Shown here piece after piece: positions 17,648-27,432 of a DNA stretch of 64,000 bases. The translations under genes were made by a program, and so were the position numbers. Each line of letters starts with the position of its first letter. Position 1 is the stretch's first letter. A model generated the notes under the pieces. It saw nothing but the letters and a program-made list of their open reading frames with translations, searched no databases and was not told the origin of the DNA. Source of the DNA: Raoultibacter phocaeensis (GTDB lineage: Bacteria > Actinomycetota > Coriobacteriia > Coriobacteriales > Eggerthellaceae); the NCBI RefSeq assembly GCF_901411515.1, contig NZ_CABDUX010000001.1, forward strand, positions 1,054,001 to 1,118,000. Direction: 5' to 3'.

Positions 17648-17714
17648 CGTTGACTGCATGCGTTTCAGCGGGTGATGCAGCAGGGCGGAAAGGCTGATCC
17701 TGTTGCCTTTCAGG

Positions 17715-18041
17715 TCAGTCTCCGAAATCGAAGAGGTCGCCGAGAAAGCTTTCCTTCTTCTTCCTCTTTCCCTTCCGGTAGTAATCGTCGTTATAGCGTC
17801 GGTCGTCGTACTTCCGCTCGTCATAGCGACGGTCCTCGTAGCGCGGTTCCGAGCGCTGTGGCTGGGGCTGCGCTGCGTGCGCTGTGGCTTGAGGCGCGGG
17901 CATCGTTTCGGCAGATCGGTCGATGATTTTGTCGAGCTCGCCGCGGTCGAGCCAGACGCCGCGGCATTGGGGGCAATAGTCGATCTCGATGCCCTGGCGC
18001 TCGCTCATGACGAGGTTGACGTTACAAAGGGGGCATTTCAA
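17715..18041 (-). CDS. Small zinc-ribbon (zf-TFIIB) protein
   Basis: A 108-residue protein. Residues 1-42 are a complete zf-TFIIB ribbon: MKCPLCNV, then YCPQCRGVWLDRGELDKII, giving two CxxC pairs that bind one zinc. A Pro/Gln-rich link follows, then a charged Arg/Tyr/Asp-rich segment (repeated DRRYDE-like units) and a basic end with KGKRKKKESF. Proteins of this kind are widespread in bacteria and have no settled function; nucleic-acid or membrane association is possible from the basic tail. The gene is flanked on both sides by GGGACGGTCC repeats, and a piece of its start is copied at 6649-6697. Confidence 0.8.
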   Translation of the reverse strand: MKCPLCNVNLVMSERQGIEIDYCPQCRGVWLDRGELDKIIDRSAETMPAPQATAHAAQPQPQRSEPRYEDRRYDERKYDDRRYNDDYYRKGKRKKKESFLGDLFDFGD

Positions 18042-18136
18042 GGGATCACCTGCTCTCGTATCGGGTGCGGTTCAAACGGATTATAACAGGAAGGAACATA
18101 GGGCGAGGGAACACGGGAGGAACAGGGGAACACAAG

Positions 18137-18164
18137 GGAACACAAGGGGACGGTCCTTTTGTGT
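18137..18164 (+). repeat. GGGACGGTCC palindromic repeat, copy D
   Basis: GGAACACAAGGGGACGGTCC followed by TTTTGTG. Preceded by a short run of GGGAACACA-like units at 18105-18145. Inverted relative to copy E. Confidence 0.85.
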
Positions 18165-18208
18165 CGGAGATTTGCGTTCCCCGAGACGGGTTTTGCTGTG
18201 AGAAAAGA

Positions 18209-18238
18209 GGGAACACAAAAGGACCGTCCCTTTGTGCT
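18209..18238 (-). repeat. GGGACGGTCC palindromic repeat, copy E (inverted)
   Basis: GGGAACACAAAAGGACCGTC then CCTTTGTGCT, facing copy D across 44 bases. The stretch 18042-18350 holds no other feature except a TACAAT -10-like hexamer at 18299-18304 before iorA. Confidence 0.85.
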
Positions 18239-18350
18239 CTCCCTGTGCGGCTCGCCGAGGCGATGGGCATCTTTCGCTGTGGGAAAACGCATCTGCGGTA
18301 CAATGAGCCCAACGAATCATGGATCCGAGCAAAGCGAAACAGGCGAGGCT

Positions 18351-20384
18351 ATGCAGAAGCAACTACTGATGGGCAACGAGGCGTTCGCGCACGCAGCGCT
18401 CGAGGCGGGCGTGCGTGTGGCGGCTGGATATCCGGGCACGCCATCATCCGAGGTCATCGAGACAATCGCCGCGGAGCATGCGGCAGGGCGGGCGCAGGGA
18501 ATCCATGTCGAGTGGTCCACCAACGAGAAGGCGGCGCTCGAGCTTTTGGCGGGAGCGGCATACGCGGGTGCTCGCGTGCTGTTCACGGCGAAACAGGTGG
18601 GCCTCAACGTGGCGAGCGATGCCCTCATGAGCCTGAACTACGTGGGCGTCAAAGGCGGCACCGTGCTGTTCGTGGCGGACGATCCCGGTCCCATCTCGTC
18701 TCAGACCGAACAGGATACGCGCCGGTTCGCAAGTTTCGCAAAGGTGCCGGTGTTCGATCCCGCCACGCCCGACCAGGGGTGCGCTATGATCAAAGCGGCG
18801 TTCGAGCTGTCGGAGGCCTATCGCACGCCCGTTATCGTACGACCGACTACGCGCATCTGCCATGCATCTACCTTCTTCGATGTTCCCGAAGCAACCGTAG
18901 CGCGCGACGTGCCCGAAGAGGGGTTCGAGCGCGATCCTAAGTGGGTCATCTTTCCCCGGCGTGCATTCGAAGCGCACGGCGAGATCAACGAGCGGCTTGT
19001 GCAAATCGCCGAGGAGTGCTCGACCGGTTCGCTTGCGGTGTTCAATCCCGTATTCGAGGGTGGCGGTACGGCGGCAGACGGCAGTGCGGCCCTTGCTGCT
19101 GGTGACACGGTCGACAACGGCGAAAACGCCGCTGCGGCAGCCAGCGAAGCACCGCGCCTCGGCATCATGACAGGCGGCGTGAGCGCCATGTATGCGCGCG
19201 AGGCGCTTTCCCTGTTGGCCGAGCGGTGCGAAGCGGCGAACGTTGCGCTTCCCTCGTATCGGTTTATCCAGGTGGGAACACCGTTTCCCTTCCCTGAAAG
19301 CGCTGTGGAGTCGTTTGCGGAAGGGCTCGATCAGATCATCGTGCTCGAGGAGCTCGACCATGTGCTCGAAGACGGGCTGCTTGCTTTGTGCGGCAAGTTG
19401 CACGCGGGCTACAGCGTATTCGGCAAGCTCAACGGTTACACGCGCGACCGCGGCGAAAACACGGTGGACGATGCGTACGAACGTCTCGCGCGCTTTTTAG
19501 GTGTCGAAGAGGCCTTAGCTGCGATCGCGGCATGCGGCGAGGACGGCGAGTCCCCGTCTGGTGCCGCGTCACTCGCGTTCGATGGTCCTTTGCCCGTTCG
19601 TCCCCCCGTGCTTTGCGCGGGGTGCCCGCATCGCGGTAGCTTCTACGCCGTCAAGCGCGCACTCGGCAAAACGCCCGCGGTGCTTTGCGGCGATATCGGC
19701 TGCTACACGCTCGGCAACGCTATGCCGCTCGACGCGGTGGATACTTGCCTGTGCATGGGGGCGGGCATCACAATGGCGCAAGGATTCTCGGTGGCAGAAC
19801 CCGAGAAGAAAGCGATTGCATTCGTAGGCGATTCGACGTTTTTCGCGAGCGGTCTCACCGGCATCGTGAACGCGGTGTACAACCAGCATGACATCACGGT
19901 GGTCGTGCTCGATAATGCGACAACCGCCATGACCGGATCGCAGCCTCATCCAGGCACCGGGGCTACCCTCATGGGGCCGAAAACCAAGCCGATCTCGATC
20001 GAGAACGTGTTGCGGGCAGTCGGATTCGAATGCATCGTCCATGCGAATCCGTTCAAGCTCGAAGAAAGCGTTGCGGCGGCTAAAGAGGCCATCGAGTTCG
20101 GGGGGCCGTCGGCCGTCATCTACGAAGGACCGTGCATCCAGTTGACCAAACCCGACGCCCCGGCTGCCATCAGCACAGACGCGTGTACGGGTTGCAAGCG
20201 GTGTATCACCGAAATCGGCTGTCCCGGGATCGGGTTCGATGCGCAGGCGACGGGTCTGAAGAGCGGGAAGCGGGGGCAGGCATTTGTCGACCAGAGCCTG
20301 TGCGACGGATGCGGCCTGTGCGTGCAAGTATGTCCCTTCCATGCAATCGAGCTTCCCGCGACGGAAGGAGGCTGCCGTGCTTAA
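18351..20384 (+). CDS. iorA: Indolepyruvate:ferredoxin oxidoreductase, alpha subunit
   Basis: A 677-residue cytoplasmic thiamine-diphosphate enzyme that, with IorB, oxidatively decarboxylates aryl pyruvates (from Trp, Phe, Tyr) to aryl-acetyl-CoA and reduces ferredoxin. Visible landmarks: LLMGNEAFAHAALEAGVRVAAGYPGTPSSE at the start, VLCAGCPHRGSFYAVK, the diphosphate-binding GDIGCYTLG and GAGITMAQGFSVA...FVGDSTFFASG segments, and two C-terminal [4Fe-4S] motifs (CTGCKRCITEIGCP, CDGCGLCVQVCPF). ATG 18351 follows GGCGAGG and fits the family N-terminus; an in-frame ATG at 18303 is less likely. Overlaps iorB by eight bases. The arylacetate-CoA ligase at 32754 may act in the same aromatic acid pathway. 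Confidence 0.95.
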   Translation: MQKQLLMGNEAFAHAALEAGVRVAAGYPGTPSSEVIETIAAEHAAGRAQGIHVEWSTNEKAALELLAGAAYAGARVLFTAKQVGLNVASDALMSLNYVGVKGGTVLFVADDPGPISSQTEQDTRRFASFAKVPVFDPATPDQGCAMIKAAFELSEAYRTPVIVRPTTRICHASTFFDVPEATVARDVPEEGFERDPKWVIFPRRAFEAHGEINERLVQIAEECSTGSLAVFNPVFEGGGTAADGSAALAAGDTVDNGENAAAAASEAPRLGIMTGGVSAMYAREALSLLAERCEAANVALPSYRFIQVGTPFPFPESAVESFAEGLDQIIVLEELDHVLEDGLLALCGKLHAGYSVFGKLNGYTRDRGENTVDDAYERLARFLGVEEALAAIAACGEDGESPSGAASLAFDGPLPVRPPVLCAGCPHRGSFYAVKRALGKTPAVLCGDIGCYTLGNAMPLDAVDTCLCMGAGITMAQGFSVAEPEKKAIAFVGDSTFFASGLTGIVNAVYNQHDITVVVLDNATTAMTGSQPHPGTGATLMGPKTKPISIENVLRAVGFECIVHANPFKLEESVAAAKEAIEFGGPSAVIYEGPCIQLTKPDAPAAISTDACTGCKRCITEIGCPGIGFDAQATGLKSGKRGQAFVDQSLCDGCGLCVQVCPFHAIELPATEGGCRA

Positions 20385-20973
20385 CGTGCTCTTATCGGGT
20401 GTTGGCGGCCAGGGAACCGTGCTCGCTGCGAAGCTGCTCGCGCAGGCGGCGGAAGAGAAGGGCTGGCACGTGCGAACCGCCGAAACGATCGGCATGGCGC
20501 AACGCGGCGGCAACGTCGTATCGCATGTGCGCATGGGAAACTTCGGTGAAGAGGTGCATGCTCCGCTCATCGCGCTCGGCACAGCTGACCTTATCATTGC
20601 GTTCGAGCCTGCCGAAGCGGCACGGGTGCTTCCCTATCTTAAGCTCGGCGGCACGCTCGTGAGCGCTTCGACAGCAATTCAGCCGGTATCTGCTGCGCTC
20701 TCCGACACCCCGTATCGCGCCGATGACGTGCTTGCGAAGCTCGCATCGAGCGTCGAAGCCGCACGGGGACGCTTCGTTGCCGTCAACGACGAGGCACTCG
20801 AAGCAGAGGTGGGTACGCGCAAGGCACTCAATGTCATGCTCATCGCACAGGCGCTTGCACAAGGCGACATCGGCCTGACTATTGACGATCTCAAGCGAGC
20901 GATCTCGTCGTGCGTGAAAGAGCGTTTCGTGGACATGAACCTGCGAGCCATCGATATCGCGGTGAAGGCGTAG
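20377..20973 (+). CDS. iorB: Indolepyruvate:ferredoxin oxidoreductase, beta subunit
   Basis: A 198-residue subunit with the pyruvate:ferredoxin oxidoreductase gamma-type fold: LLSGVGGQGTVLAAKLLAQAAEEKGW, then ETIGMAQRGGNVVSHVRMG. It pairs with IorA to make the active aryl-pyruvate oxidoreductase. The GTG start at 20377 lies inside the end of iorA and follows GGAAGGAGG, so translation of the two is coupled. Length is normal for the family. Confidence 0.94.
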   Translation: MLNVLLSGVGGQGTVLAAKLLAQAAEEKGWHVRTAETIGMAQRGGNVVSHVRMGNFGEEVHAPLIALGTADLIIAFEPAEAARVLPYLKLGGTLVSASTAIQPVSAALSDTPYRADDVLAKLASSVEAARGRFVAVNDEALEAEVGTRKALNVMLIAQALAQGDIGLTIDDLKRAISSCVKERFVDMNLRAIDIAVKA

Positions 20974-21158
20974 GCACCTTTCGGCAGGGCGATCGCACCG
21001 CAAGGGGCATTTCGGGGAGCAACGGATACAGTCTGGTCGATCTCGATCATGTCAGGAATTTCAAGGTAGCTACCTGCGGAAACCCACAATAGGCCCAGAG
21101 TCGTTTTTCAAAAAAAGAAAAGAACATACAGAAAAAAGTGTAGTTTCTTCTATTTCTA

Positions 21159-21167
21159 TGCTATACT
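21159..21167 (+). promoter_or_regulatory. Extended -10 promoter of the RCC1 pilus adhesin gene
   Basis: TGCTATACT in a markedly AT-rich stretch (21105-21180), 69 bases before the start codon; no good -35 is seen. The same nine bases stand before the giant adhesin gene at 6835-6843. Confidence 0.55.
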
Positions 21168-21235
21168 CCCGAGCAACATAGTGGCACTCACCAAGTAGCA
21201 ATATAGATTGGGATACGCATAGAGAGGGGGCAACC

Positions 21236-21646
21236 TTGCACCTCAAACAGAAAAGCGGCGCTTCGGGCAGTGTTTCGACATCTGCGGCATCGATTCAGCG
21301 AGCGTCTGAACAGCCCATACGGGCACTTGTTCTGCTCGCTTTAGCGGCGGTGCTGGCGCTAACCGGAGTGCCGATGCTTTCAGGCAGCGCACAGGCTGTG
21401 CCGACGGGCACCGACATGACCGATGCCGTGGCAACCGAGCTGTCGTATCAGGCATTGGCCGAAGACGGTACATGGGTCGAGTCCGATCCAGGGCAGGTAC
21501 AAGCATCTATCGAGGATGGCACGGCTTTGATGAGGGCCGTTCTCACGTGGACTTTGGAAGATGAAACCCACGTCATTTCGAACGGCGACTATTTCTCGTT
21601 CGATATGGGGCAAATCCATGGGGGGGGGAGCTCAACGCGCCTTTAG
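21236..21646 (+). CDS. RCC1 pilus adhesin, N-terminal segment, cut off by a frameshift in a nine-G tract
   Basis: A 136-residue frame starting at TTG 21236 after AGAGAGGGGGCAACC. It has a signal peptide (basic region, IRALVLLALAAVLALTGV, then AQA as cleavage site) and the start of a secreted domain (ELSYQALAEDGTWVESD). At 21620-21628 it meets nine G and then ends after 6 more residues at TAG 21646. With ten G (or seven) the frame would read straight into ELNAPLVSEDGTQIG and the large body at 21629-25332, giving about 1,365 residues. So the two frames are one gene, out of frame in this sequence: either a phase-variable gene in the OFF state or a homopolymer sequencing error. Confidence 0.82.
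   Translation: MHLKQKSGASGSVSTSAASIQRASEQPIRALVLLALAAVLALTGVPMLSGSAQAVPTGTDMTDAVATELSYQALAEDGTWVESDPGQVQASIEDGTALMRAVLTWTLEDETHVISNGDYFSFDMGQIHGGGSSTRL
21620..21628 (+). repeat. Nine-G tract that breaks the frame of the RCC1 adhesin gene
   Basis: Nine consecutive G between CAT and AGCTC. CAT plus nine G leads to AGC TCA ACG CGC CTT TAG; CAT plus ten G leads to GAG CTC AAC GCG CCT and the open body of the gene. The tract length therefore decides whether the adhesin is made. Confidence 0.92.
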
Positions 21647-24600
21647 TTTCTGAGGATGGTACGCAGATTGGAAAGGCGACCATCGATGAGCAAGGCAGCG
21701 GTACTGCAGTTTTCGACGAACAGGTCGAAACGATCGATCCGGAAAACCTTTCTTCAGGTGCGATCGAGATAGAGTTCGAAGTTCCGGCATCCGAATCTGA
21801 ATCCTCGACGGGATCCGAAACCCCGGTTGAACCCGATGCGAGCGAGGCTACTCAAGAGCCTCTCGAAATCCCCCAATTAGAAGTTGCACAAGCTCCCTTC
21901 TCCGGCGGCATCGCCTACGGGCCTTCGGGTAGCGCGAACGACGCCCCGCAGTACGGGCAGATTTCTCTCGTGAAATTCCAATCGGTCGCCCCTGGACACT
22001 TAGGCGGTATGGCGCTCGACAAGAGCGGCTATGTCTGGGTGTGGGGATGGAACGGCCACGGCGAACTGGGCATCGGTACCGAGCCGCCCCACTCAGGGGA
22101 GTTCTACTACGGCGGTATGAAGAGGATCCCCTACTTCTCCAACAGCGGCATCACCATCAAAGAAATTCAGTCCAACTACCATAACCGCCTTGCGCTCACG
22201 ACCGCTGGCGACGTGTATGCATGGGGCCATAACGGATATGGCCAAGCAGCCAACGGCACAACGAGCGTTGGAAACGCAGCCCCCCAAGCGCCGATCAAGG
22301 TGAACGGCCTTCCTCCGATTGAGCGTATCTTCTCGAACAACGCCGAGATCATGGGGTTCAACTTCGCGCTCGCAACAGACGGCACGCTTTGGGCGTGGGG
22401 TTATAACGCCTACGGCCAACTCGGCCTCGGAACCACCAACACCGCAGTTACCTCGGTGCAGCAAGTTAACCTTCCTGCCGAAATGGGCGCTATCGTCGAC
22501 ATCGCTGCCGGCGACCGACATACGATCATACTCGATGACAACGGTGAGATTTGGCTTGCTGGCAGCACCTACCAGGGTCGTCTTGGCGATGGCAGAACGA
22601 CCGACGGAACGGGTGCAACCGCCACTCAGCGGACTTTCGCAAAGCTTGATCGCGCGTCGAACGGAATCGGGAAAGTAATCAGCGTAAGCGCCTGTTATGG
22701 CCGAAGCGGCATAGTCGACGAAGCCCACAAGGCATACGAATGGGGCGCTACCTTCGGCGAGACGGCCGCATCGGGAGCGATTACCGTCAAGTCGACGCCG
22801 CGGCCCATCGGGTTCAGCGCAAGCGAAGTTGCTTCTATCGGGTATACGCCCGTTCCCCAGCGCATCGTTGCAGGTGAAAGCGTCAGCTACGTTATTGACC
22901 AGCACGGCAGGACGTGGGCTTGGGGCGATGGTCGCTACTACGCGTTCGGCAACGAGGGCGGAAACATCCCGCACTATACGGCGCAGAGGGTCAAGGCAGA
23001 GGCTGCCGAGCAATGGCCCAAGGTTATCGGCGACGGCGATACGCAAAGCTACGATTACAGCCCGAAAACCCCCGTCTACATGGGCGGCACAAAGACGGCG
23101 AATACCACGTATTTCGGATACGGAATCGATCCGCTTCACCCGACGATCTACGATGAGAAGTACATGCTGAAAAACTCGGACGGCAACGTCGTCGATGAGG
23201 CGGGCAATCCTTTACGGTATGCCACGTCAGCGACGATGAACGGCGTATCGGGGCTGACGGTCGGCAAATACTATCGGTCTGCTGGTGGATCGGCGAACGC
23301 CATTACGGCACCTGCCACTGAAGGCATGCCCGCAGTCGATCCCGATGAATGGACATGGATCAGGCTGGGGCTTCAGCCGATGCCCTTTGTCTCGGAAATG
23401 TATGTGAGCAGATCGGCCTATACCATTCTCGATGCCGATGGCAATATCTACAAGTGGGGCTACGATGGCTCGGGCTCGATCGCGTGGGGCTGGGATAAAG
23501 ACAAATACGATCAGGACGGCGATTTGGTGCGCGGCTTGTACAACCGCTACACGTACGAAGTGATGTACATGCGCGGCGCTCCCACCATCGACAACATCTC
23601 GATCGGTGCGAGGATCGAGAAGAAGGTCTATACGGAAGCCGGACAGGATGCGACCAACCCCGTCACCGTGAACGTGCACATACCGGCCTCATCTTTCAAC
23701 GAAGCGCTCGGTTCGAACGTCTATTCCGACCTGAACGAGCTGAAGTACGTATTCGTTCCCTACGATACGTCCGACCCCAATTTCAACGTCGATGCGGGCA
23801 CCTTGACCGAAGCCGAGTTCATGGCCATCTACAACAACGCCGCCTATACGGTGAAAGGCGAGCTGCTCGACGCCCCGCTGCAGTCGACATCGACTGTCCA
23901 GGATCTCTCTTACACGGTAAACGCGCCGCAGAACGGCAGGTTGATCGTGTACGGCGCAAATGAGCGCTACGTTTCTAACGACGGAGGCGTGACGCGCGAA
24001 TACTCCAACAAGGATCCCCTGTTCTCCGTCGTCCTTGCAGACAATGTGTACACCAAAACGGACATCCATCACAAAGGCGAGGGCGAAAATCCCTCCGGCA
24101 CCACCGAGGAAGTCTATGCTGCGACGAACGATACCGTATCGAAGCTGAACGACGACTCCGCCCATACCGGCGAGGCTCTCGACACGACGCTCTACGGTCT
24201 GCCGCTTGATGCGAACGGTGCCACCATAGGCACGTCTACCGAGCCGCCTACCTACGGATACGATCGGGTGGGTATCAAGAGCTACGAGAGCGCGGGCTAT
24301 CCGAGCGGAAGCTCGATAACCAACTACTGGCAGTGGAAGGACCAGATCGAGGATCCTCCAGGAACAACGATTACCCAGCCCAAAGAGCTCGAGTTGAGCC
24401 TAGACGACGACACGTATGCAGCCGGGCACGTCCATCCTTTCCAGTACGAGCCGAATGCCAACTGGACCGAGGTCGACGGCACTAAGACTTGGGACGATGA
24501 CAGCGACAAGTTCGGGTTCAGGCCCGATAGCATCGAACTCACGCTCAAGCAGTACGAGCGCGATACCGCAACCGGTGCCAAGGGTGCTTTCATCCAGGAT

Positions 24601-25332
24601 GTGAAGACCATCACGGTGAGCGCCCCCGGCGGTGGCGGCAACAGCTGGCCCTTCGATTTCGGAACGTCGTTCAAATCCTACGAGTACACCTACGAAGTGG
24701 TGGAGACGCCGATCTCGTTCTACACGACGGAGGTCGTCTATACGAACATCCCCGATCCCGTGCCGAGTCCGGTTCCGTCCAACGAGAACTTCACCGGCAT
24801 CGTGATCACGAACACGCTGGATCTCAAACCGGTGAAGTTCAACAAGGTCGATTCCTCGAAGGATCCAGTTACGAGCGACATTGCGACGTTCGTCCTCACG
24901 AACGCGGCATCGGGCGGGAAAGTGTTCGATGCGGCGGGTGCTGAGCAGGACAGCGTGACGCTTTCGACGAGCTCCTCGAGCCCGTTTGTGGCGATGCCCA
25001 TCCAGAAGCCGGGGACCTACCATCTCACGGAGACGAAGGCGCCGGGCGGGTACAACTTGTTGACCATGCCTATCGAAGTGACCATTGCTGCCGATGGGAC
25101 GGTAACCGCAAAGCTCGGTAGCATCGACCTCGAAGAGGTTGCGCTCAGCGGAGCCGAAGCGGATCAGTACGCCAAGGCCTTCAACGTCGTGAACAAGACG
25201 GCTTCGGAACTGCCGAAGGCGGGCGGTATCGGAACGATGCTCCTCACCATACTGTCGACTGCGGTGCTCGTTATGGCGGCCTTCCTGCTGCATAGGAGAA
25301 ACCGCATCGCGAAGGGCGCAACTGCAAGCTGA
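21629..25332 (+). CDS. RCC1-propeller pilus tip adhesin, main body with CnaB-like domains and sortase signal
   Basis: This frame has no signal peptide and depends on restoring the frame with the TTG 21236 start. Numbering the joined protein of about 1,365 residues: an acidic Ser/Glu linker, then RCC1-type repeats from about 255 to 750 (VWVWGWNGHGELGIG, VYAWGHNGYGQAANG, LWAWGYNAYGQLGLG, TWAWGDGRYYAFG), which fold as a beta-propeller. Near 1077-1165 a CnaB-like domain starts EVDGTKTWDDDSD; near 1198-1320 a SpaA-like domain ends with the E-box-like HLTETKAPGGYNL. LPKAG at about 1325, a membrane helix and HRRNR tail form the sorting signal. It is followed by the major pilin and three sortases, so it is best read as a pilus tip or ancillary adhesin. 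Translation from an internal start such as GTG 21970 would give no export signal. Confidence 0.85.
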
Positions 25333-25473
25333 TTGCATCGCGATCAACCGAATCACTGATCGGACCATATATACGGGCGAAGGTAGAAGGAGGTTACGTA
25401 TATACAAACAGGTAAGAAATTATATAAGTATGAGTATATACCTCAACGAATAGAAGCAAAGGAGGAGAAGCAC
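25333..25473 (+). promoter_or_regulatory. AT-rich promoter region of the major pilin gene
   Basis: The stretch 25365-25445 is AT-rich with several TATATA-like hexamers (ACGTATATAC near 25396, TTATATAAG, GAGTATATACC near 25433); GAGGT...GTATATAC and GTATATACCTC form a partial dyad. AAAGGAGGAG lies before ATG 25474, a near-perfect ribosome site for a highly expressed gene. Confidence 0.55.
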
Positions 25474-27315
25474 ATGACCAAGAAGCGTTTTATATCCATG
25501 CTCTTCGCAGTTGCATTGACGATGGGCTTGGTACCGGCGATGGCATCGGCGGCTGATCCGATCAGCACCGACCTCGTCATTCACAAAATGCAGGTCGAAA
25601 CGGGTACGGCCCTTGAGGACCACGACGGTAAGGAAATCACCGATCCTACGGGTACGAACCTCGAAGATGCGACCCCGCTTTCGGGAATTATCTTCAAGTA
25701 CTGGACGATCTCGCCGAGCGCAACACCTGCCCAGATGGCGCAGATCCAGGGATTGAGCACCATCGAGGCCATCGACGCCTTCATTACCGCCAATCCGGGC
25801 ATTCTGACCGGGGGAACCGAAACGGCTGCCTCGAACGCTCAGGGTATCGTCAACGTGAACGGCTTAGCTGAAGGCAAATACCTGTTCGCCGAGATCAACG
25901 GAGCATCCGAGAATGTTTCCGAGTACATCGGCGTGCCGTTTTTGCTCGAACTGCCTCAGATGAAGACCGACGGCACAGGCTACTTCGGTACCGGCGCCGA
26001 TGCGCTTCACGTGTATCCTAAGAACGTCAAGAAGATGCCCGGCCTCGATGTCGAATCTGTCGACGCGGATACGAGCGCGCGCATCGGAAGCACCGATTTC
26101 CTCGTGCAGAAATGGAACGATTCTACGAGCGCCTACGAGACGGTGACGGGCATCGGCACCGGCGGCACGATCACGCTTCCGAGCGGTTTCGTGCAGCTCG
26201 GCGATCTTCCGGCGGGCAAGTACCAGCTGGTTAATACGGAAGCTCCTACCGGATACGTCATCGACAACCGCCCGGTAGGGTTCACGGTTTCTGCCGGCGT
26301 TGTTACGTTCGACAGCCCGAACAGCCCCATGGCGAGCTTCACGCATGCTACCGGCAGCGACAACCCGCTCATCACGGTCAAATTCACCAAGAAAGCCGAA
26401 GTCGGCAAGACCGAGGAAAACGGGGGAACCGAGCGCGTCGGCGAACTCGTAACCTGGAAAGTTGCGCTCGATGTTCCCACGCTGATCAAAGATTACGTCA
26501 AGTTCGATATGACCGACACGATCGATACGCGCCTCGACTACGTTGCCGACAGCGTTGTTGCCAAGGTCGGCTCCACGACGCTCGGCTCGACGCACTACAC
26601 CGCTTCGTACGACGATGCTACGCGTGTGCTGACGGTAGCGTTCACCCCTGCGGCCCTCGAAGCCTTCGAAGGCGAGCAGATTATCGTCACGTACAACACG
26701 AAGATCAACGAAACCGCCGTTATGGGCGAAGAGATTCCGAATAACGTTGAGCTTAGCTTCAACAACGGCCACGGTCACATTACCGAGCCTGGCGAAGTCA
26801 CGCCTCCTGTCACCCCGACGGTTTGGACGGGCGGTGCGAAGTTCAAGAAGGTTGATGGCTCCAACACGACGGTTCCGCTTCCTGGCGCCGAGTTCAAGAT
26901 TGCAAGCGATGCCTCGGGTACTACGTTCCTCACCTGGACGCAGGACCTTCTGGACGCGAACGATCCGAGCAAGTTTGTGAGCCCAACTGTCGGCGGCGAC
27001 ATCGTCATGGTGTCCGGCACCGATGGGGTCTTCGAAATCAAGGGCCTCAAGGGCGGTACGTACTACCTCGTTGAGACCAAAGCCCCCACGGTAGGCGGTA
27101 CCCAGTACAACCTGCTGAGGGATCCTGCTCCGTTCACGATCACTCAGACGAGCTACGAAGACACGAGCACGATGTCTGTGGAGAATAACTCCGGGCTGCA
27201 GATTCCGCAAACCGGTGGCATGGGAACGATCCTGTTCACGATTGTCGGCATCGCGCTTATGGGCGCCGCGATCGTACTGTTCCGCAAGAAGAGGGGCGCT
27301 GCCTCCGCTGAATAG
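25474..27315 (+). CDS. Major pilin, SpaA type, IPQTG sortase substrate
   Basis: A 613-residue secreted pilin. Residues 1-27 are a signal peptide (KKRFISMLFAVALTMGLVPAMASA). VYPKN places the pilin lysine at residue 183, the nucleophile that joins subunits by isopeptide bonds. E-box-like segments (NTEAPTGYVID, VETKAPT) lie in two CnaB-type domains that normally form internal isopeptide bonds; a middle domain (GERV-GELVTWKVALDVP, FDMTDTIDTRLDYV) is of the isopeptide-forming fimbrial D2 type. IPQTG at 577, a membrane helix and FRKKR end the protein. Strong ribosome site, own upstream promoter region, and a hairpin after the stop suggest it is made in excess over the sortases that follow. Confidence 0.93.
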   Translation: MTKKRFISMLFAVALTMGLVPAMASAADPISTDLVIHKMQVETGTALEDHDGKEITDPTGTNLEDATPLSGIIFKYWTISPSATPAQMAQIQGLSTIEAIDAFITANPGILTGGTETAASNAQGIVNVNGLAEGKYLFAEINGASENVSEYIGVPFLLELPQMKTDGTGYFGTGADALHVYPKNVKKMPGLDVESVDADTSARIGSTDFLVQKWNDSTSAYETVTGIGTGGTITLPSGFVQLGDLPAGKYQLVNTEAPTGYVIDNRPVGFTVSAGVVTFDSPNSPMASFTHATGSDNPLITVKFTKKAEVGKTEENGGTERVGELVTWKVALDVPTLIKDYVKFDMTDTIDTRLDYVADSVVAKVGSTTLGSTHYTASYDDATRVLTVAFTPAALEAFEGEQIIVTYNTKINETAVMGEEIPNNVELSFNNGHGHITEPGEVTPPVTPTVWTGGAKFKKVDGSNTTVPLPGAEFKIASDASGTTFLTWTQDLLDANDPSKFVSPTVGGDIVMVSGTDGVFEIKGLKGGTYYLVETKAPTVGGTQYNLLRDPAPFTITQTSYEDTSTMSVENNSGLQIPQTGGMGTILFTIVGIALMGAAIVLFRKKRGAASAE

Positions 27316-27349
27316 GGGATAGGGCGCACTTCCGAATAACCAATCAAAG

Positions 27350-27377
27350 GGAATAGCCCGCGCATGCGGGCTATTCC
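27350..27377 (+). terminator. Hairpin without U-tract between pilin and sortase genes
   Basis: GGAATAGCCCGC / GCGGGCTATTCC, 12 perfect pairs around GCAT, 34 bases after the pilin stop. No T-run follows, so it more likely protects the pilin transcript or attenuates read-through into the sortases than fully terminates. Confidence 0.6.
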
Positions 27378-27432
27378 ACCGAAGAAAGGCTGACCGACCA
27401 TAAAAGGCGCGAGGAACATACAATCGCTTGTA

